Positions 41,923 through 49,817 of a DNA stretch of 55,885 nucleotides are shown piece by piece (the stretch's first letter is position 1; each line of letters opens with the position of its first letter). The stretch is from assembly GCA_947629775.1 (NCBI GenBank), contig CANRFA010000003.1:112098-167982 (forward strand). Direction: 5' to 3'. This stretch comes from an uncultured Oscillospiraceae bacterium (GTDB lineage: Bacteria; Bacillota; Clostridia; Oscillospirales; Oscillospiraceae). The translations under genes and the position numbers were made by a program. Below the pieces are notes generated by a model, which saw only the letters and a program-made list of their open reading frames with translations, searched no databases and was not told where the DNA came from.

Positions 41923-41952
41923 ACTATATCACAGGTCTCACATGACATACAA
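41923..41952 (-). promoter_or_regulatory. Candidate late promoter
   Basis: On the minus strand TTGTAT (41947-41952) and TATAGT (41923-41928) are 18 bp apart with a TGTGA extension before the -10. It lies in the 210-bp gap between the DUF1492 regulator and the first late gene, as expected for an ArpU/DUF1492-controlled promoter. Confidence 0.6.
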
Positions 41953-42030
41953 GGCTAAAACGGGCTTTTCAGAGTCAAGCTAAGACTTTTCCGAGAAATC
42001 GCAGGGTTTCAGAGTGAAGGGAATCTGTCA

Positions 42031-42504
42031 TTATTTAACGAGGTCCATGACCTTCGCCATGTCGAGAAGGGCGCTCTTGTGAACTCTGTGGACCTTGCGG
42101 TAGAGAGTGGTGTAGCGTTCACTGGAGCAGCTGCCTTCGCCAAAGAGGACCTCTATGACCTCGCTCCACGAGCTGCCGTCCAGGTATCGCATACGGATGC
42201 AGGTTTTCTCCCTGGCGTTTCGGACACCAGCCAGCACCCGCTCGATCTCGTTTGCAGTCTTCCGCTGGGAGGCCATCGCTTTACTGATGATGCCCTCCAG
42301 CTCTTCCTTCCTGGCCAGGTATTCAGCCATCCTGTCTTTGTTCTCGTGGGCCTTTGGCATATCGCTCAGGCTCTGGGTACCAGGGGCCTCCATCTTGGCC
42401 TTGAGCATCTCATAGCGCTCGATCTGCATACCGATCTCACGCTCTTTCTCCAGATAGGAGAACAGCCAGGCCTTCACGGCCTTCGTATCATATCCGGGTT
42501 CCAT
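42031..42504 (-). CDS. DUF1492/ArpU-like late transcription regulator
   Basis: The 157-residue protein has the DUF1492 layout: an N-terminal coiled helix with 'IERYEMLKAKMEAPGTQSLSDMPKA', then 'REKTCIRMRYLDGSSWSEVIEVL ... SERYTTLYRKVHRVHKSAL', a sigma region 4-like helix-turn-helix. Such proteins control late promoters in Firmicutes phages. It is the last early gene, immediately before the late promoter. The start at ATG 42504 lies far from its GGAGG, so a slightly later start is possible. Confidence 0.85.
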   Translation of the reverse strand: MEPGYDTKAVKAWLFSYLEKEREIGMQIERYEMLKAKMEAPGTQSLSDMPKAHENKDRMAEYLARKEELEGIISKAMASQRKTANEIERVLAGVRNAREKTCIRMRYLDGSSWSEVIEVLFGEGSCSSERYTTLYRKVHRVHKSALLDMAKVMDLVK

Positions 42505-42588
42505 AGGCGCAGGGGGTCACCTCCATAATCATACTGCATGACGCAGTCCATAAGATCGCTCCCGACAGGCAAGGCTGTAGAGGCCTGG

Positions 42589-43368
42589 TCAGACATTCAG
42601 AGTCTGCGTTGTCCATGGCAGTTCCCGCACCAGCGGGCCGTCCCACACTCCGTCCAGGCTTTTCTTCATGTAGACGGGCACACCTGCGCCCTGGAGTCTC
42701 TCCACGGCCGGGCGGATCCAGCTGTCTGCGGGATACACCTTCAGCATACGCCGGCCTGTTTCGGCCCCAAACACAGCCCAATCCACGCTGCGATCTCCAT
42801 CGGGGAAGGATGGGCCAAGAGGCTCCAGGACCGGCTCCACGCTGAGCCAGGTATGCACGCTCTCGGCCTGGAAGAAAGCGTCTCCAGGGCCGGTGACGGT
42901 GGTCCCGTACCAGAAGGAATCCTCCTCTGGCAGCTTGCCCGCACGGGCCAGATCCGTATATCGCTGCGGATACTTGGTAAGAAAGAGGAACCTGCCGGGC
43001 CTGCTTTCCAGGGACAGAAACACGCTTTCGATCCAGCTGTCCGGGATCCAGGGGCCAAACATATCGCCCGAAAAACATACCAGGACGGTCCTGGCCTTCT
43101 TCAGATCCGCCGGATCGTTCAGCCTGTACTCGTAGAAGGTTGGCCGAAAGCCATAGGGATACGGGGCCTGTATGATCCGGCCTTTCCTCGTCAGCTTAAG
43201 CGGTTCAGTCAGACGGATGACAGGCCTTTCAGGCTCCTGCTCTCCGTCATGGCCTCCGAATCTGGTCGCAATGGTCCGTGCGAAGCAGTAAGGACATCCC
43301 CGCTGGCACCCGGTAATGGGATTGTAGGCCAGATCCCCATATTCAATATCTGTGGGCTTGATTGCCAT
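42589..43368 (-). CDS. DUF5131 (Gp37/Gp68-like) radical-SAM-type protein
   Basis: ATG 43368 (MAIKPTDIEYGDLAYNPITGC) follows GAGGTGG. The 259-residue product carries a CX3CX2C Fe-S motif (GCQRGCPYCFAR, about residues 20-31), 'FGPWIPDSWIESVF' and 'LTKYPQRY'-type segments of the phage Gp37/Gp68 DUF5131 family, and 'VFGAETGRRM'. These resemble spore photoproduct lyase-type radical SAM enzymes but have no proven activity that I know of. Lies between SSB and the late regulator. Confidence 0.85.
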   Translation of the reverse strand: MAIKPTDIEYGDLAYNPITGCQRGCPYCFARTIATRFGGHDGEQEPERPVIRLTEPLKLTRKGRIIQAPYPYGFRPTFYEYRLNDPADLKKARTVLVCFSGDMFGPWIPDSWIESVFLSLESRPGRFLFLTKYPQRYTDLARAGKLPEEDSFWYGTTVTGPGDAFFQAESVHTWLSVEPVLEPLGPSFPDGDRSVDWAVFGAETGRRMLKVYPADSWIRPAVERLQGAGVPVYMKKSLDGVWDGPLVRELPWTTQTLNV

Positions 43369-43431
43369 ATTTACCACCTCTTTGTATTGTAAACTGCGGG
43401 GGATGGTGCGGGCCATCCCCCGCCAGGTCAT

Positions 43432-43809
43432 TCAGAACGGCAGTTCGCTGCCCTCGTCCAGGCTGCTGGTCCGCTCCTGCTTCTTCCCGCCATCCCCGCA
43501 GAAGTAGGCGTGATTGGCCATCAGCTCGTAGGTCCGGTGCTCGTTGCCGTTGCGGTCCGTGTACCGGCCCTCCTGCATCCGTCCGTCCACGGTGATGAGC
43601 TTGCCCTTGTGGAAGTGGTCGGTGATGAACTTCGCCAGCTCCCGCCAGGCCACGACCCGGATCCAGTCCGTCTTGCGATCCTCGCCCTCCTTGCAGTAGT
43701 CCCGGTCCACCGCCACCGTGAAGCTCACAAAAGGCGTGTTGTTCCCGCCCGTGTAGCGCAGCTCCAGGTCCGTCCCAATGTGTCCGCAGATGACAATGTG
43801 ATTCAGCAT
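43432..43809 (-). CDS. ssb: Single-stranded DNA-binding protein
   Basis: ATG 43809 (MLNHIVICGHIGTDLELRYT) follows GGGAGGGG. The 125-residue OB-fold protein has 'PFVSFTVAVDRDYCKEGEDRKTDWIRVVAWRELAKF' and ends in a short acidic tip (SELPF), close to the usual SSB C-terminal peptide. It coats single-stranded DNA and recruits replication and recombination proteins such as the Bet annealase in this operon. Confidence 0.93.
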   Translation of the reverse strand: MLNHIVICGHIGTDLELRYTGGNNTPFVSFTVAVDRDYCKEGEDRKTDWIRVVAWRELAKFITDHFHKGKLITVDGRMQEGRYTDRNGNEHRTYELMANHAYFCGDGGKKQERTSSLDEGSELPF

Positions 43810-43811
43810 AA

Positions 43812-44495
43812 TTACCCCTCCCTGGTATTCAGGCCGTACAGCTGGCACAGGAACCTGTCCAGTACAAGGCCTTTGTCAATGTGATACTTTTTCATGAAGG
43901 TCAGCTTTCCCGTACTGTGGATCTCCGTATGATGGATCCGGCAGAGCGGGAGCACCCTCATCCCCTCGTGTACGATCTCCCTGCGGTTGCGACCCATTCC
44001 CACGGCATCAAGATGGTGGAGATCGGACGGCTTCCCGCAGATGCAGCATCTGCGATTCATGAGACACGAATACAGATAGTCCGCCTGGTCGTCTGCATAT
44101 TGCAGCAGCGAGGTGCCAGCAGGCACATTAAAGTCGATCATGAAGCGTACGAGGAACCTCTGGAACCCGGCTGCTACGCTGACCGAGCAATCCTTCAGGC
44201 TGAATCCATCCAGCTCGCCCTCCAGGTCGCTCTCCAGGTACTTCGCTTTCATGGCCTCCTTGGCCTCGCTCACGCTCATCCCGGTGTAATCCGCAATCTC
44301 ACGTATCATGGCATAAATGCTCTTCCGCTGCTGATCGCTGATGATTCTGCCATCCTCAAGTAAGATCTCGCAGGTCTGATACCCTCTTTTCAGGTACATC
44401 CTCCAGTCCGGATAGATGGCCCTGATCGTCATTGTCCCGTCCCGTGGATTGTATCCCACGATCCGGCCCTTTACCTTGTCCACTGGCGATCGCAT
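43812..44495 (-). CDS. HNH nuclease-type recombination protein (HNHc_6-like)
   Basis: The 227-residue protein contains a NinB-like N-terminal half and a C-terminal HNH motif: 'CCICGKPSDLHHLDAVGMGRNRREIVHEG' and 'PLCRIHHTEIHSTGKLTF'. The order Cys-pair, HH, then C-HH is that of putative HNHc nucleases in clostridial phages. Expected to process recombination or replication intermediates. GGGAGGCG precedes ATG 44495. Confidence 0.85.
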   Translation of the reverse strand: MRSPVDKVKGRIVGYNPRDGTMTIRAIYPDWRMYLKRGYQTCEILLEDGRIISDQQRKSIYAMIREIADYTGMSVSEAKEAMKAKYLESDLEGELDGFSLKDCSVSVAAGFQRFLVRFMIDFNVPAGTSLLQYADDQADYLYSCLMNRRCCICGKPSDLHHLDAVGMGRNRREIVHEGMRVLPLCRIHHTEIHSTGKLTFMKKYHIDKGLVLDRFLCQLYGLNTREG

Positions 44496-44515
44496 GTATT
44501 ACGCCTCCCGTTCCC

Positions 44516-44553
44516 GGCGGTGTAAGGCCCGTTTCTGCGGGCCTTACACCGCC
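44516..44553. repeat. Perfect 16-bp inverted repeat (strong hairpin)
   Basis: GGCGGTGTAAGGCCCG and its exact complement flank a 6-nt loop between two early genes. No T-run follows on either strand, so it is not a standard intrinsic terminator. In RNA it would fold into one of the most stable hairpins in the window. Confidence 0.85.
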
Positions 44554-44559
44554 CGTCCT

Positions 44560-45678
44560 TCAGATCTCCGCCGGGCGCTCGTAGGGCGGGATCTCCTCAT
44601 CCTCGAACCCGCCCCTGTTCCAGTCAGCCGGGGCGGGCACATCATAGAGGAATTCGCCACCCCGGTCCAGATCCCAGTAGACGAGGGCGTCATGCCCGCT
44701 GTTGCAGCCGAGGGACACCCGGATCCTGTGTCCGTCCCTGCCCTGCAGCACCTCCTCCGGAACATACATGGGGCTGTCCAGGGAGGCAGCGGTGCTCAGG
44801 AACACGTCACCGCTCAGGTCCGCAACGACCCGCAGCGCATCGTCCCTCCGGTTGACCTGAAAGTCATCGCTGGAGCAGCTGCGCCCCAGGTTCATGTTCC
44901 GCACCCTGCCCAGCAGGTACTCCCAGAGCCAGGAGGGATCCTCCGCCTCTTCATCGCCCGAGTCCACATCCACGACCTCCGCCTCCTCATCATCAGGCAC
45001 CTCGTGGAAGCACTCGTCAACGGTCATGTCCAGGAACCGGACAGAGGAGCCCACGGCTCCGGTATGCTGCTCCATCAGGATGCGGTGCCCTTCCCTCCTG
45101 CGCAGCTCGTCAGCGGGGCAGTACAGCTGAGAGCTCTTCAGGGCCGTGGAGCTCAGGATGATCTGCTGGCTGCCATTCCCGTCCGGCACCGTCATCAGGC
45201 AGTTCGCAGCGCCCTGAATGACCACCTGGAGCTCACGGGGTCCATCCTTGCACCAGCCCAGGAGCCAGTGGTAATCGCTGACTTCAGGGGCTCCGTCCCC
45301 CAAAGCCTTCATTTCCTCCTCGTCCATGGGGTACTCGTACTCGTCATCGAAGAGGGTCATCTGCCCATCCTCGCAGGCCCGGATCACCCAGGCCTCTCCG
45401 TTGTTCAGCATCACGTAGTCGCCATCGACAGTCCCCGAGGTCCTGTCCTTCAGTTGGGTGACGGTGGACACATCGTACTTGAAGGTGGGCTTGGTGACTT
45501 TCTTCCCATCCTCCAGGGCGATCTGGTCCAGCTCGATGTTGAGTTTCAGGGTGATGGTCGCCGTGCTGGTCTGCTTCTGATTCATGGTCTCCACGGTCCG
45601 CTTCAGCAGCAGATCGAAGTCGTGCCTTACGGCATCAAAAGCCTCTCCACTCAGGCTCAGGTCAATGTCCGGGCTCAT
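44560..45678 (-). CDS. Early protein of unknown function (372 aa)
   Basis: The product has an N-terminal 120-residue region with 'ATITLKLNIELDQIALEDGKKVTKPTFKYDVSTVTQLKDRTSG', a pattern of phage proteins of unknown role, then a middle acidic linker (about residues 225-245) and a C-terminal part with repeated 'GHRI' and 'DLDRGGEFLYD' segments. I cannot assign a function. Its place between a zinc-finger gene and the HNH nuclease suggests DNA metabolism. GAGGTAAAG precedes ATG 45678. Confidence 0.8.
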   Translation of the reverse strand: MSPDIDLSLSGEAFDAVRHDFDLLLKRTVETMNQKQTSTATITLKLNIELDQIALEDGKKVTKPTFKYDVSTVTQLKDRTSGTVDGDYVMLNNGEAWVIRACEDGQMTLFDDEYEYPMDEEEMKALGDGAPEVSDYHWLLGWCKDGPRELQVVIQGAANCLMTVPDGNGSQQIILSSTALKSSQLYCPADELRRREGHRILMEQHTGAVGSSVRFLDMTVDECFHEVPDDEEAEVVDVDSGDEEAEDPSWLWEYLLGRVRNMNLGRSCSSDDFQVNRRDDALRVVADLSGDVFLSTAASLDSPMYVPEEVLQGRDGHRIRVSLGCNSGHDALVYWDLDRGGEFLYDVPAPADWNRGGFEDEEIPPYERPAEI

Positions 45679-45679
45679 T

Positions 45680-45925
45680 TTACTTTACCTCCTTCAGCTT
45701 ATCGCTGCTCCTCTTCAGGTACCTGTTCATACAGGCCTCGCTGCAGAAATCATACGTGGTTCCATTGACAGTCGTCTGAACCCAGCCCAGATTCTGCAGT
45801 CTCTTCCTCTGGCCCATCCAGTCAATTATCTCCCCGCTGACCGGAAAGTCCCTCTTCCGCCTGCATCCGTCGCAGGCATAATGTACCGTGCCTGTCCACT
45901 TGGAGTCAATGTTAAGGGTCCTCAT
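45680..45925 (-). CDS. Small zinc-finger protein
   Basis: The 81-residue protein has two cysteine pairs, CDGC at about residue 18 and CSEAC near residue 62, with basic residues between, indicating a zinc-binding domain. AAAGGAGGTG lies just before ATG 45925. It is cotranscribed with the PAPS-reductase-like gene. Role unknown. Confidence 0.75.
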   Translation of the reverse strand: MRTLNIDSKWTGTVHYACDGCRRKRDFPVSGEIIDWMGQRKRLQNLGWVQTTVNGTTYDFCSEACMNRYLKRSSDKLKEVK

Positions 45926-45928
45926 TCT

Positions 45929-46789
45929 CTACTCATCACCTCCTTTCTCACGCTTCTCCCGTTCGAGCCTCTCACTCAGAAGCCGGAAAAACTCCCTGCT
46001 CTTAATGGACAGTCCCAAAGCGATCCGCTCCTCCTCAAAGGCAAATCTGACCTCCAGATCATCCACGGAATAGCGGGGCTTGAATGAATTCCACGCCCTG
46101 CGATCCATCTCCGCCAGCCTGGCCCACAGGTCCGGGAAATTCTTGCGCAGAACCCTGAGTTCCTCAAGGGATTTCAGCGGGCAGCACCAGCAGGATACCC
46201 GGTGGAACATTTCATACAACCCGCCCCAGTCAAAGCCCCTGTCATAACAGTACTTCAGGCAGTCCGCCTCCGTCCAGCCCCAGTCCATCAGGGGGTGAAT
46301 GTGTCCATCCTCCTGATTGTTCCTGCGCTCTATCCGTTCTCCCTCATCCGCTGCCAGTCCAATCAGCTGAAATACGTTATACTTCAGGCGCAGCTGATTC
46401 ATGTACTTCGAAACCAGGTCCGTTTTGAGATATGACGTGCACCACCTGATTCGGAATGTAGGCCATCCATGCCCGATCTGAGGAACATTGGGATTGTCTC
46501 TTTGTTTCCGGTAATCGAACATGTAATACTCAAAGCTGTTTGGGTTCTTTATCCGGGTGAATCTGATTCCGGCCTCCGTAAAGATCTGTTCCAGCCTGTC
46601 TATATGCTCCACCATGGCCGGAAACTCCATCCCTATATCGCAGTAAATCACTTCGTCCAGCGGATACCCGGCAGGATCCTGCTCATGACGTCTCAGCCAT
46701 TCCAGCCCAAGCGCAGTGGAGTCTTTCCCTCCGGACGCACTGAGCACCCAGTAATCCTGCTTTTCGGGAGTGGAAGACGTGTTCTTCAT
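45929..46789 (-). CDS. PAPS-reductase / ATP-PPase-like protein (DndC-like)
   Basis: The 286-residue protein has the ATP pyrophosphatase P-loop SGGKDST at residues 19-25, 'IYCDIGMEFPAMVEHIDRLEQIF' and a Cys cluster 'VSCWCCPLKS' near residue 195. These features belong to phosphoadenosine-phosphosulfate-reductase-like proteins, including phage forms and DndC-like sulfur-transfer enzymes. In a DNA-replication module this could mean sulfur modification of DNA or tRNA; not determined. CAGGAGGAGT precedes ATG 46789. Confidence 0.87.
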   Translation of the reverse strand: MKNTSSTPEKQDYWVLSASGGKDSTALGLEWLRRHEQDPAGYPLDEVIYCDIGMEFPAMVEHIDRLEQIFTEAGIRFTRIKNPNSFEYYMFDYRKQRDNPNVPQIGHGWPTFRIRWCTSYLKTDLVSKYMNQLRLKYNVFQLIGLAADEGERIERRNNQEDGHIHPLMDWGWTEADCLKYCYDRGFDWGGLYEMFHRVSCWCCPLKSLEELRVLRKNFPDLWARLAEMDRRAWNSFKPRYSVDDLEVRFAFEEERIALGLSIKSREFFRLLSERLEREKREKGGDE

Positions 46790-46844
46790 CTGTACTCCTC
46801 CTGGATTTTATTTCTGTTACCACCTCCTTTCCGGCTTGCCGGTC

Positions 46845-47270
46845 TTACCCTGTTACCTCCTGAATTGTTACAACCACACGGGGTTCAGCCCCGTAGAATC
46901 TGCGTATCATCGTATCTACAATCTGTGCGTCATCGTGATAGGCCACCCCGTTCAGCCCATCTTCGATCGCCTTGGCGATGTTGGTTGAGTCCGGTTTGGT
47001 CGTGGGACGAACCCTCCGCTCCTCCATGGCCTGCCTGCGTTTCTTCGAAGCTGATTTGGGGATTTGAAACCAGGCCATGATTCTCATGTCCAGCTGGGCG
47101 TCATCGCTGAAACGGAACCCATTGCACTGACGCTCGTACTCAACCCGCACCAGAGTCTCGTAATTCACTGTCTTCTCCGGAGTGTAAGCTCTGACGTGAT
47201 TCCCGGCCCGGGAAAACCTGGGGCGCTGTTTGCCCACAGGTTGTCCCGGAACGGTAAAGGTCACCTTCAT
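46845..47270 (-). CDS. RusA-like Holliday junction resolvase
   Basis: The 141-residue protein has the RusA pattern: 'PVGKQRPRFSR' near the start, 'PTTKPDSTNIAKAIEDGL' and 'AYHDDAQIV', with acidic residues D94, D104 and D113/D114 in the places of the catalytic metal ligands. It cleaves four-way junctions formed during phage recombination. Starts with ATGA overlapping the DnaC-like stop. Confidence 0.92.
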   Translation of the reverse strand: MKVTFTVPGQPVGKQRPRFSRAGNHVRAYTPEKTVNYETLVRVEYERQCNGFRFSDDAQLDMRIMAWFQIPKSASKKRRQAMEERRVRPTTKPDSTNIAKAIEDGLNGVAYHDDAQIVDTMIRRFYGAEPRVVVTIQEVTG

Positions 47271-48199
47271 TGCAGCCCCTCCAGGAGCTTTCTCATCTCG
47301 TTGTACCGGTCCCTCGCTTCCGCCCGCCTCCAGCTTTTCCCGTTCAGCTGGACGGGGAAGCAGCAGGAAAGAATCCGGTCGTAGATCCTGGAATACTCCG
47401 GTCTGGTCTCCCGCTGGATCTGGTCCAGCGTCAGGTTGGTGGTGAGTATCATGGGCCTGCAGCTCACATACCGGTCGTTGATGACGCCGTAGACCTTCTC
47501 CAGGGCGTAGCTCGTGGAGCGCTCCGCCCCCAGGTCGTCAAAGATCGCCAGCTTTGCGCTCCGGATCGCATGAAGCATGGCGGTCTCTGCGTCTCCACCC
47601 TGCTGAAAGGCCTCAAGTACCTTGACGAAGCTGGTCATGATAACCGGCACCTTCTGCTCCAGCAGGGAGTTCGCAATACAGCCTGCTGCGAAGGACTTGC
47701 CGGAGCCTATGTTCCCCCAGAACAGAAGCCCCTGCCCCTTTGCCGTCATCTCGCTGAACCTGTCAGCGTATCTCACGCACAGTCTCTTCAGGACTCTGTC
47801 GTTCTCGTCCCTGACCGTGAAGTTCTCAAAGCGTGCTGCTTCGAACCTGCGGTCCATGAGGCTGGACCGGCGGAGATCCCGGATCTCATCCATCGCCTTC
47901 CGGTCCGCCTCCTCCTTCGCCTTCAGCGCCTCCTCCTGCTCGTCGCACCTGCACATGACCGGCAGCAGTACCTCCTTCCGGCGGTCCGGCTCCTCCTCCG
48001 TGGGATCCGGCACCGTCCGGCGGATCTGCCTGAGCTGCCCGCACTGCCCGCAGACGAGCAGCCCGTCTGCGTTGACATGATCGCCTTTCCTGTGCGTCTG
48101 GGTTGCCATCCCCTGCCTGGCGATTCTCTCTACCAGCGGGGCAACGAGGAAACGGGCCGTCTTTTTGCCTGTAAGGCCCTCCTCTCCCGGGTAATGCAC
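47267..48199 (-). CDS. dnaC: DnaC-like helicase loader
   Basis: The 310-residue protein (GTG 48199; ATG 48109 is an alternative) has a zinc ribbon (CGQC at 50-53, CRC at 83-85), a helical linker, Walker A GNIGSGKS at 162-169 and Walker B LAIFDDLGAE at 217-226. This is the DnaC/IstB-type AAA+ fold of phage helicase loaders. It would load the host DnaB helicase at the phage origin bound by the upstream replisome organiser. Confidence 0.9.
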   Translation of the reverse strand: MHYPGEEGLTGKKTARFLVAPLVERIARQGMATQTHRKGDHVNADGLLVCGQCGQLRQIRRTVPDPTEEEPDRRKEVLLPVMCRCDEQEEALKAKEEADRKAMDEIRDLRRSSLMDRRFEAARFENFTVRDENDRVLKRLCVRYADRFSEMTAKGQGLLFWGNIGSGKSFAAGCIANSLLEQKVPVIMTSFVKVLEAFQQGGDAETAMLHAIRSAKLAIFDDLGAERSTSYALEKVYGVINDRYVSCRPMILTTNLTLDQIQRETRPEYSRIYDRILSCCFPVQLNGKSWRRAEARDRYNEMRKLLEGLQ

Positions 48200-48280
48200 T
48201 TATACCACCCCTCTCCTTAAAAACGATTCCAGGCCCCTTTCTGGGCGTCACAGTGGGTCCTGACGGTTCTCTCCGTACCG

Positions 48281-49297
48281 TCAGTCATCAAACGGGTTTA
48301 CGGACGGGTCCACAGGCCTGTAGTCCGGATGGCTGCGGTTCCACTCCTCCTGCGCCCGGAGGGTCCATACGCTGGGCGGTCCTGCCACTCCGGGCTGCTG
48401 CTGTCCGGAGCCGGTCTTAGCCTTCCGTACGTGCTCCCAGGTCCGTACCGCAGCCTTCCAGTCCTTCATGGGCGTCCGGTTCCGGCCTATCACCCAGCCG
48501 TTGGACTCGTAATGGTCCATCCACTCCTCCGGGTCGATCCCGTTCTCCCGTTCCAGGCAGTAAGCCCTGACTTCATCGAGCGTAGGCTTCACAAACACAT
48601 GGGGGCGCTTGCGCCCCGCAGACGGCTTGCCCGTCTGCCCGCCCCCCGCACGGGGGGTTTGGGGGGATATGTGTTCAGGGTCACGCTCAGGATCACGATC
48701 AGGCTCAGGATCACGATCAGGATCAGGATCATCCCCCACTGGGTCCCAGTGGCTGCGACTGGTACCCACTGGTTGCGACTGGGTCCCACTGGCTACCAGT
48801 GGCTGCGACTGGATGCCACTGGGACCCACTGGGAGCGACTGGTACCCACTGGTATCCAGTGGCTGCGACTGGTTGCCACTGGGACCCACTGGCTGCGACT
48901 GGGTACCACTGGCTACCAGTGGCTGCGACTGGTACCCACTGGCTGCCACTGGGTGCGACTGGTGGCCACTGGTACCCACTGGCTGCGACTGGTTGCCACT
49001 GGTTACCACTGGTGCTGCTGCCGGAGCAGCGGGTTTGTCCCGCTTCTTGGCGTTTTGCCTGTTCCTCTCGCACACACGATCGTACTTCTCCGTGTTCCGG
49101 TCGATCATCCCCTGCACGAAGCCAAAGGCCATCCGGAGCGCATCCGGCTTGTCTGCGCCCTCGAAGTCCAGGATCTCGCCGGTGTCCACGTAGGTTATGG
49201 CTGCGTCAAACAGATAGCCAAGATCGTGCCTGGACAGCATGCTCCTCGCAATCTTGCACTCGTCCAGGTACAGCAGAATTGACCGTTTCCCGCTCAT
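48281..49297 (-). CDS. Replisome organiser with 10-residue repeat region
   Basis: ATG 49297 (MSGKRSILLYLDECKIARSML) follows AAAGGAACG, giving 338 residues. The N-terminal 75 residues ('HDLGYLFDAAITYVDTGE', 'AFGFVQGMIDRNTEKYDRVC') resemble replication-initiation domains of Firmicutes phages. Nine 10-residue repeats (SGNQSQPVG type) follow, then an Asp/Pro/Arg stretch and a C-terminal 'VKPTLDEVRAYC ... WKAAVRTWE' domain. It lies before dnaC. The DNA under the repeats forms a 10-bp-phased array that may be the origin. Confidence 0.86.
   Translation of the reverse strand: MSGKRSILLYLDECKIARSMLSRHDLGYLFDAAITYVDTGEILDFEGADKPDALRMAFGFVQGMIDRNTEKYDRVCERNRQNAKKRDKPAAPAAAPVVTSGNQSQPVGTSGHQSHPVAASGYQSQPLVASGTQSQPVGPSGNQSQPLDTSGYQSLPVGPSGIQSQPLVASGTQSQPVGTSRSHWDPVGDDPDPDRDPEPDRDPERDPEHISPQTPRAGGGQTGKPSAGRKRPHVFVKPTLDEVRAYCLERENGIDPEEWMDHYESNGWVIGRNRTPMKDWKAAVRTWEHVRKAKTGSGQQQPGVAGPPSVWTLRAQEEWNRSHPDYRPVDPSVNPFDD
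48676..49012. repeat. Origin-like repeat region: 28 copies of a 10-bp phased unit next to a GATC hexamer array
   Basis: From 48738 to 49012 the pentamer A(C/G)TGG occurs 28 times, exactly every 10 bp, with no insertion or deletion; the other five bases vary within a small set. Directly beside it, 48676-48733 is a run of hexamers such as GGATCA and CGATCA. One-helical-turn spacing, location inside the initiator gene and the adjacent second array are all typical of iteron origins. Function is inferred. Confidence 0.8.
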
Positions 49298-49371
49298 AAG
49301 TTCGTTCCTTTCCTCCTCACCGTTTGGCCATGCAAAAATACAGTCATAGCCAATCACAGAAATTCACCTCG

Positions 49372-49794
49372 CTATCCGCAGTACTCGCACACGTCCGCAA
49401 GGTTGTATCCTTCGATGGCGAGAACCCCCGGAAAAACGCCATCCCAGAATACAAGGCCCAGTTCCATGAGTACACTGACAGCTGTCTTGAGTTCCTCCTC
49501 TGTATATGAGGGACACACGCTTTGCAGCCTGGTCAGATCCCAGGGAGTACACGTCTCAACAGGGTCGTCACCATCCTGCCACTTTTCTTTTACTTTCACC
49601 TCACCCAGGAGGAAAAAGTTGTCTGCGGTTCTGGCGCAAAGTTCAAAATATAAACACGCAGCCAGGAATCCGTTCTCATGCCGGATCAACGTGAAATACC
49701 TGTGGGAATCAAACACGGTTTCCGGCAGACGGACGTATCCGCAGCGCATACGGATTCCCGGCCCATTGCCGGTGAACAGATTGCTGATTTTCAT
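49372..49794 (-). CDS. Small putative replication protein, unknown
   Basis: ATG 49794 (MKISNLFTGNGPGIRMRCGYV) follows AAGGAGATGG, giving 140 residues. The segment 'VFDSHRYFTLIRHENGFLAACLYFELCA' and 'YTEEELKTAVSVLMELGLVFWD' suggest a winged-helix domain like those in phage replisome organisers. It sits between two likely replication genes. Not identified beyond that. Confidence 0.75.
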   Translation of the reverse strand: MKISNLFTGNGPGIRMRCGYVRLPETVFDSHRYFTLIRHENGFLAACLYFELCARTADNFFLLGEVKVKEKWQDGDDPVETCTPWDLTRLQSVCPSYTEEELKTAVSVLMELGLVFWDGVFPGVLAIEGYNLADVCEYCG

Positions 49795-49817
49795 ATTCCA
49801 TCTCCTTGCGTTCACAT

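Noticed and set aside
48738-49012. CRISPR-like array
   Set aside because: The repeat period is 10 bp with no unique spacers of 30-40 bp and no cas genes; it is an iteron-like array within a gene.
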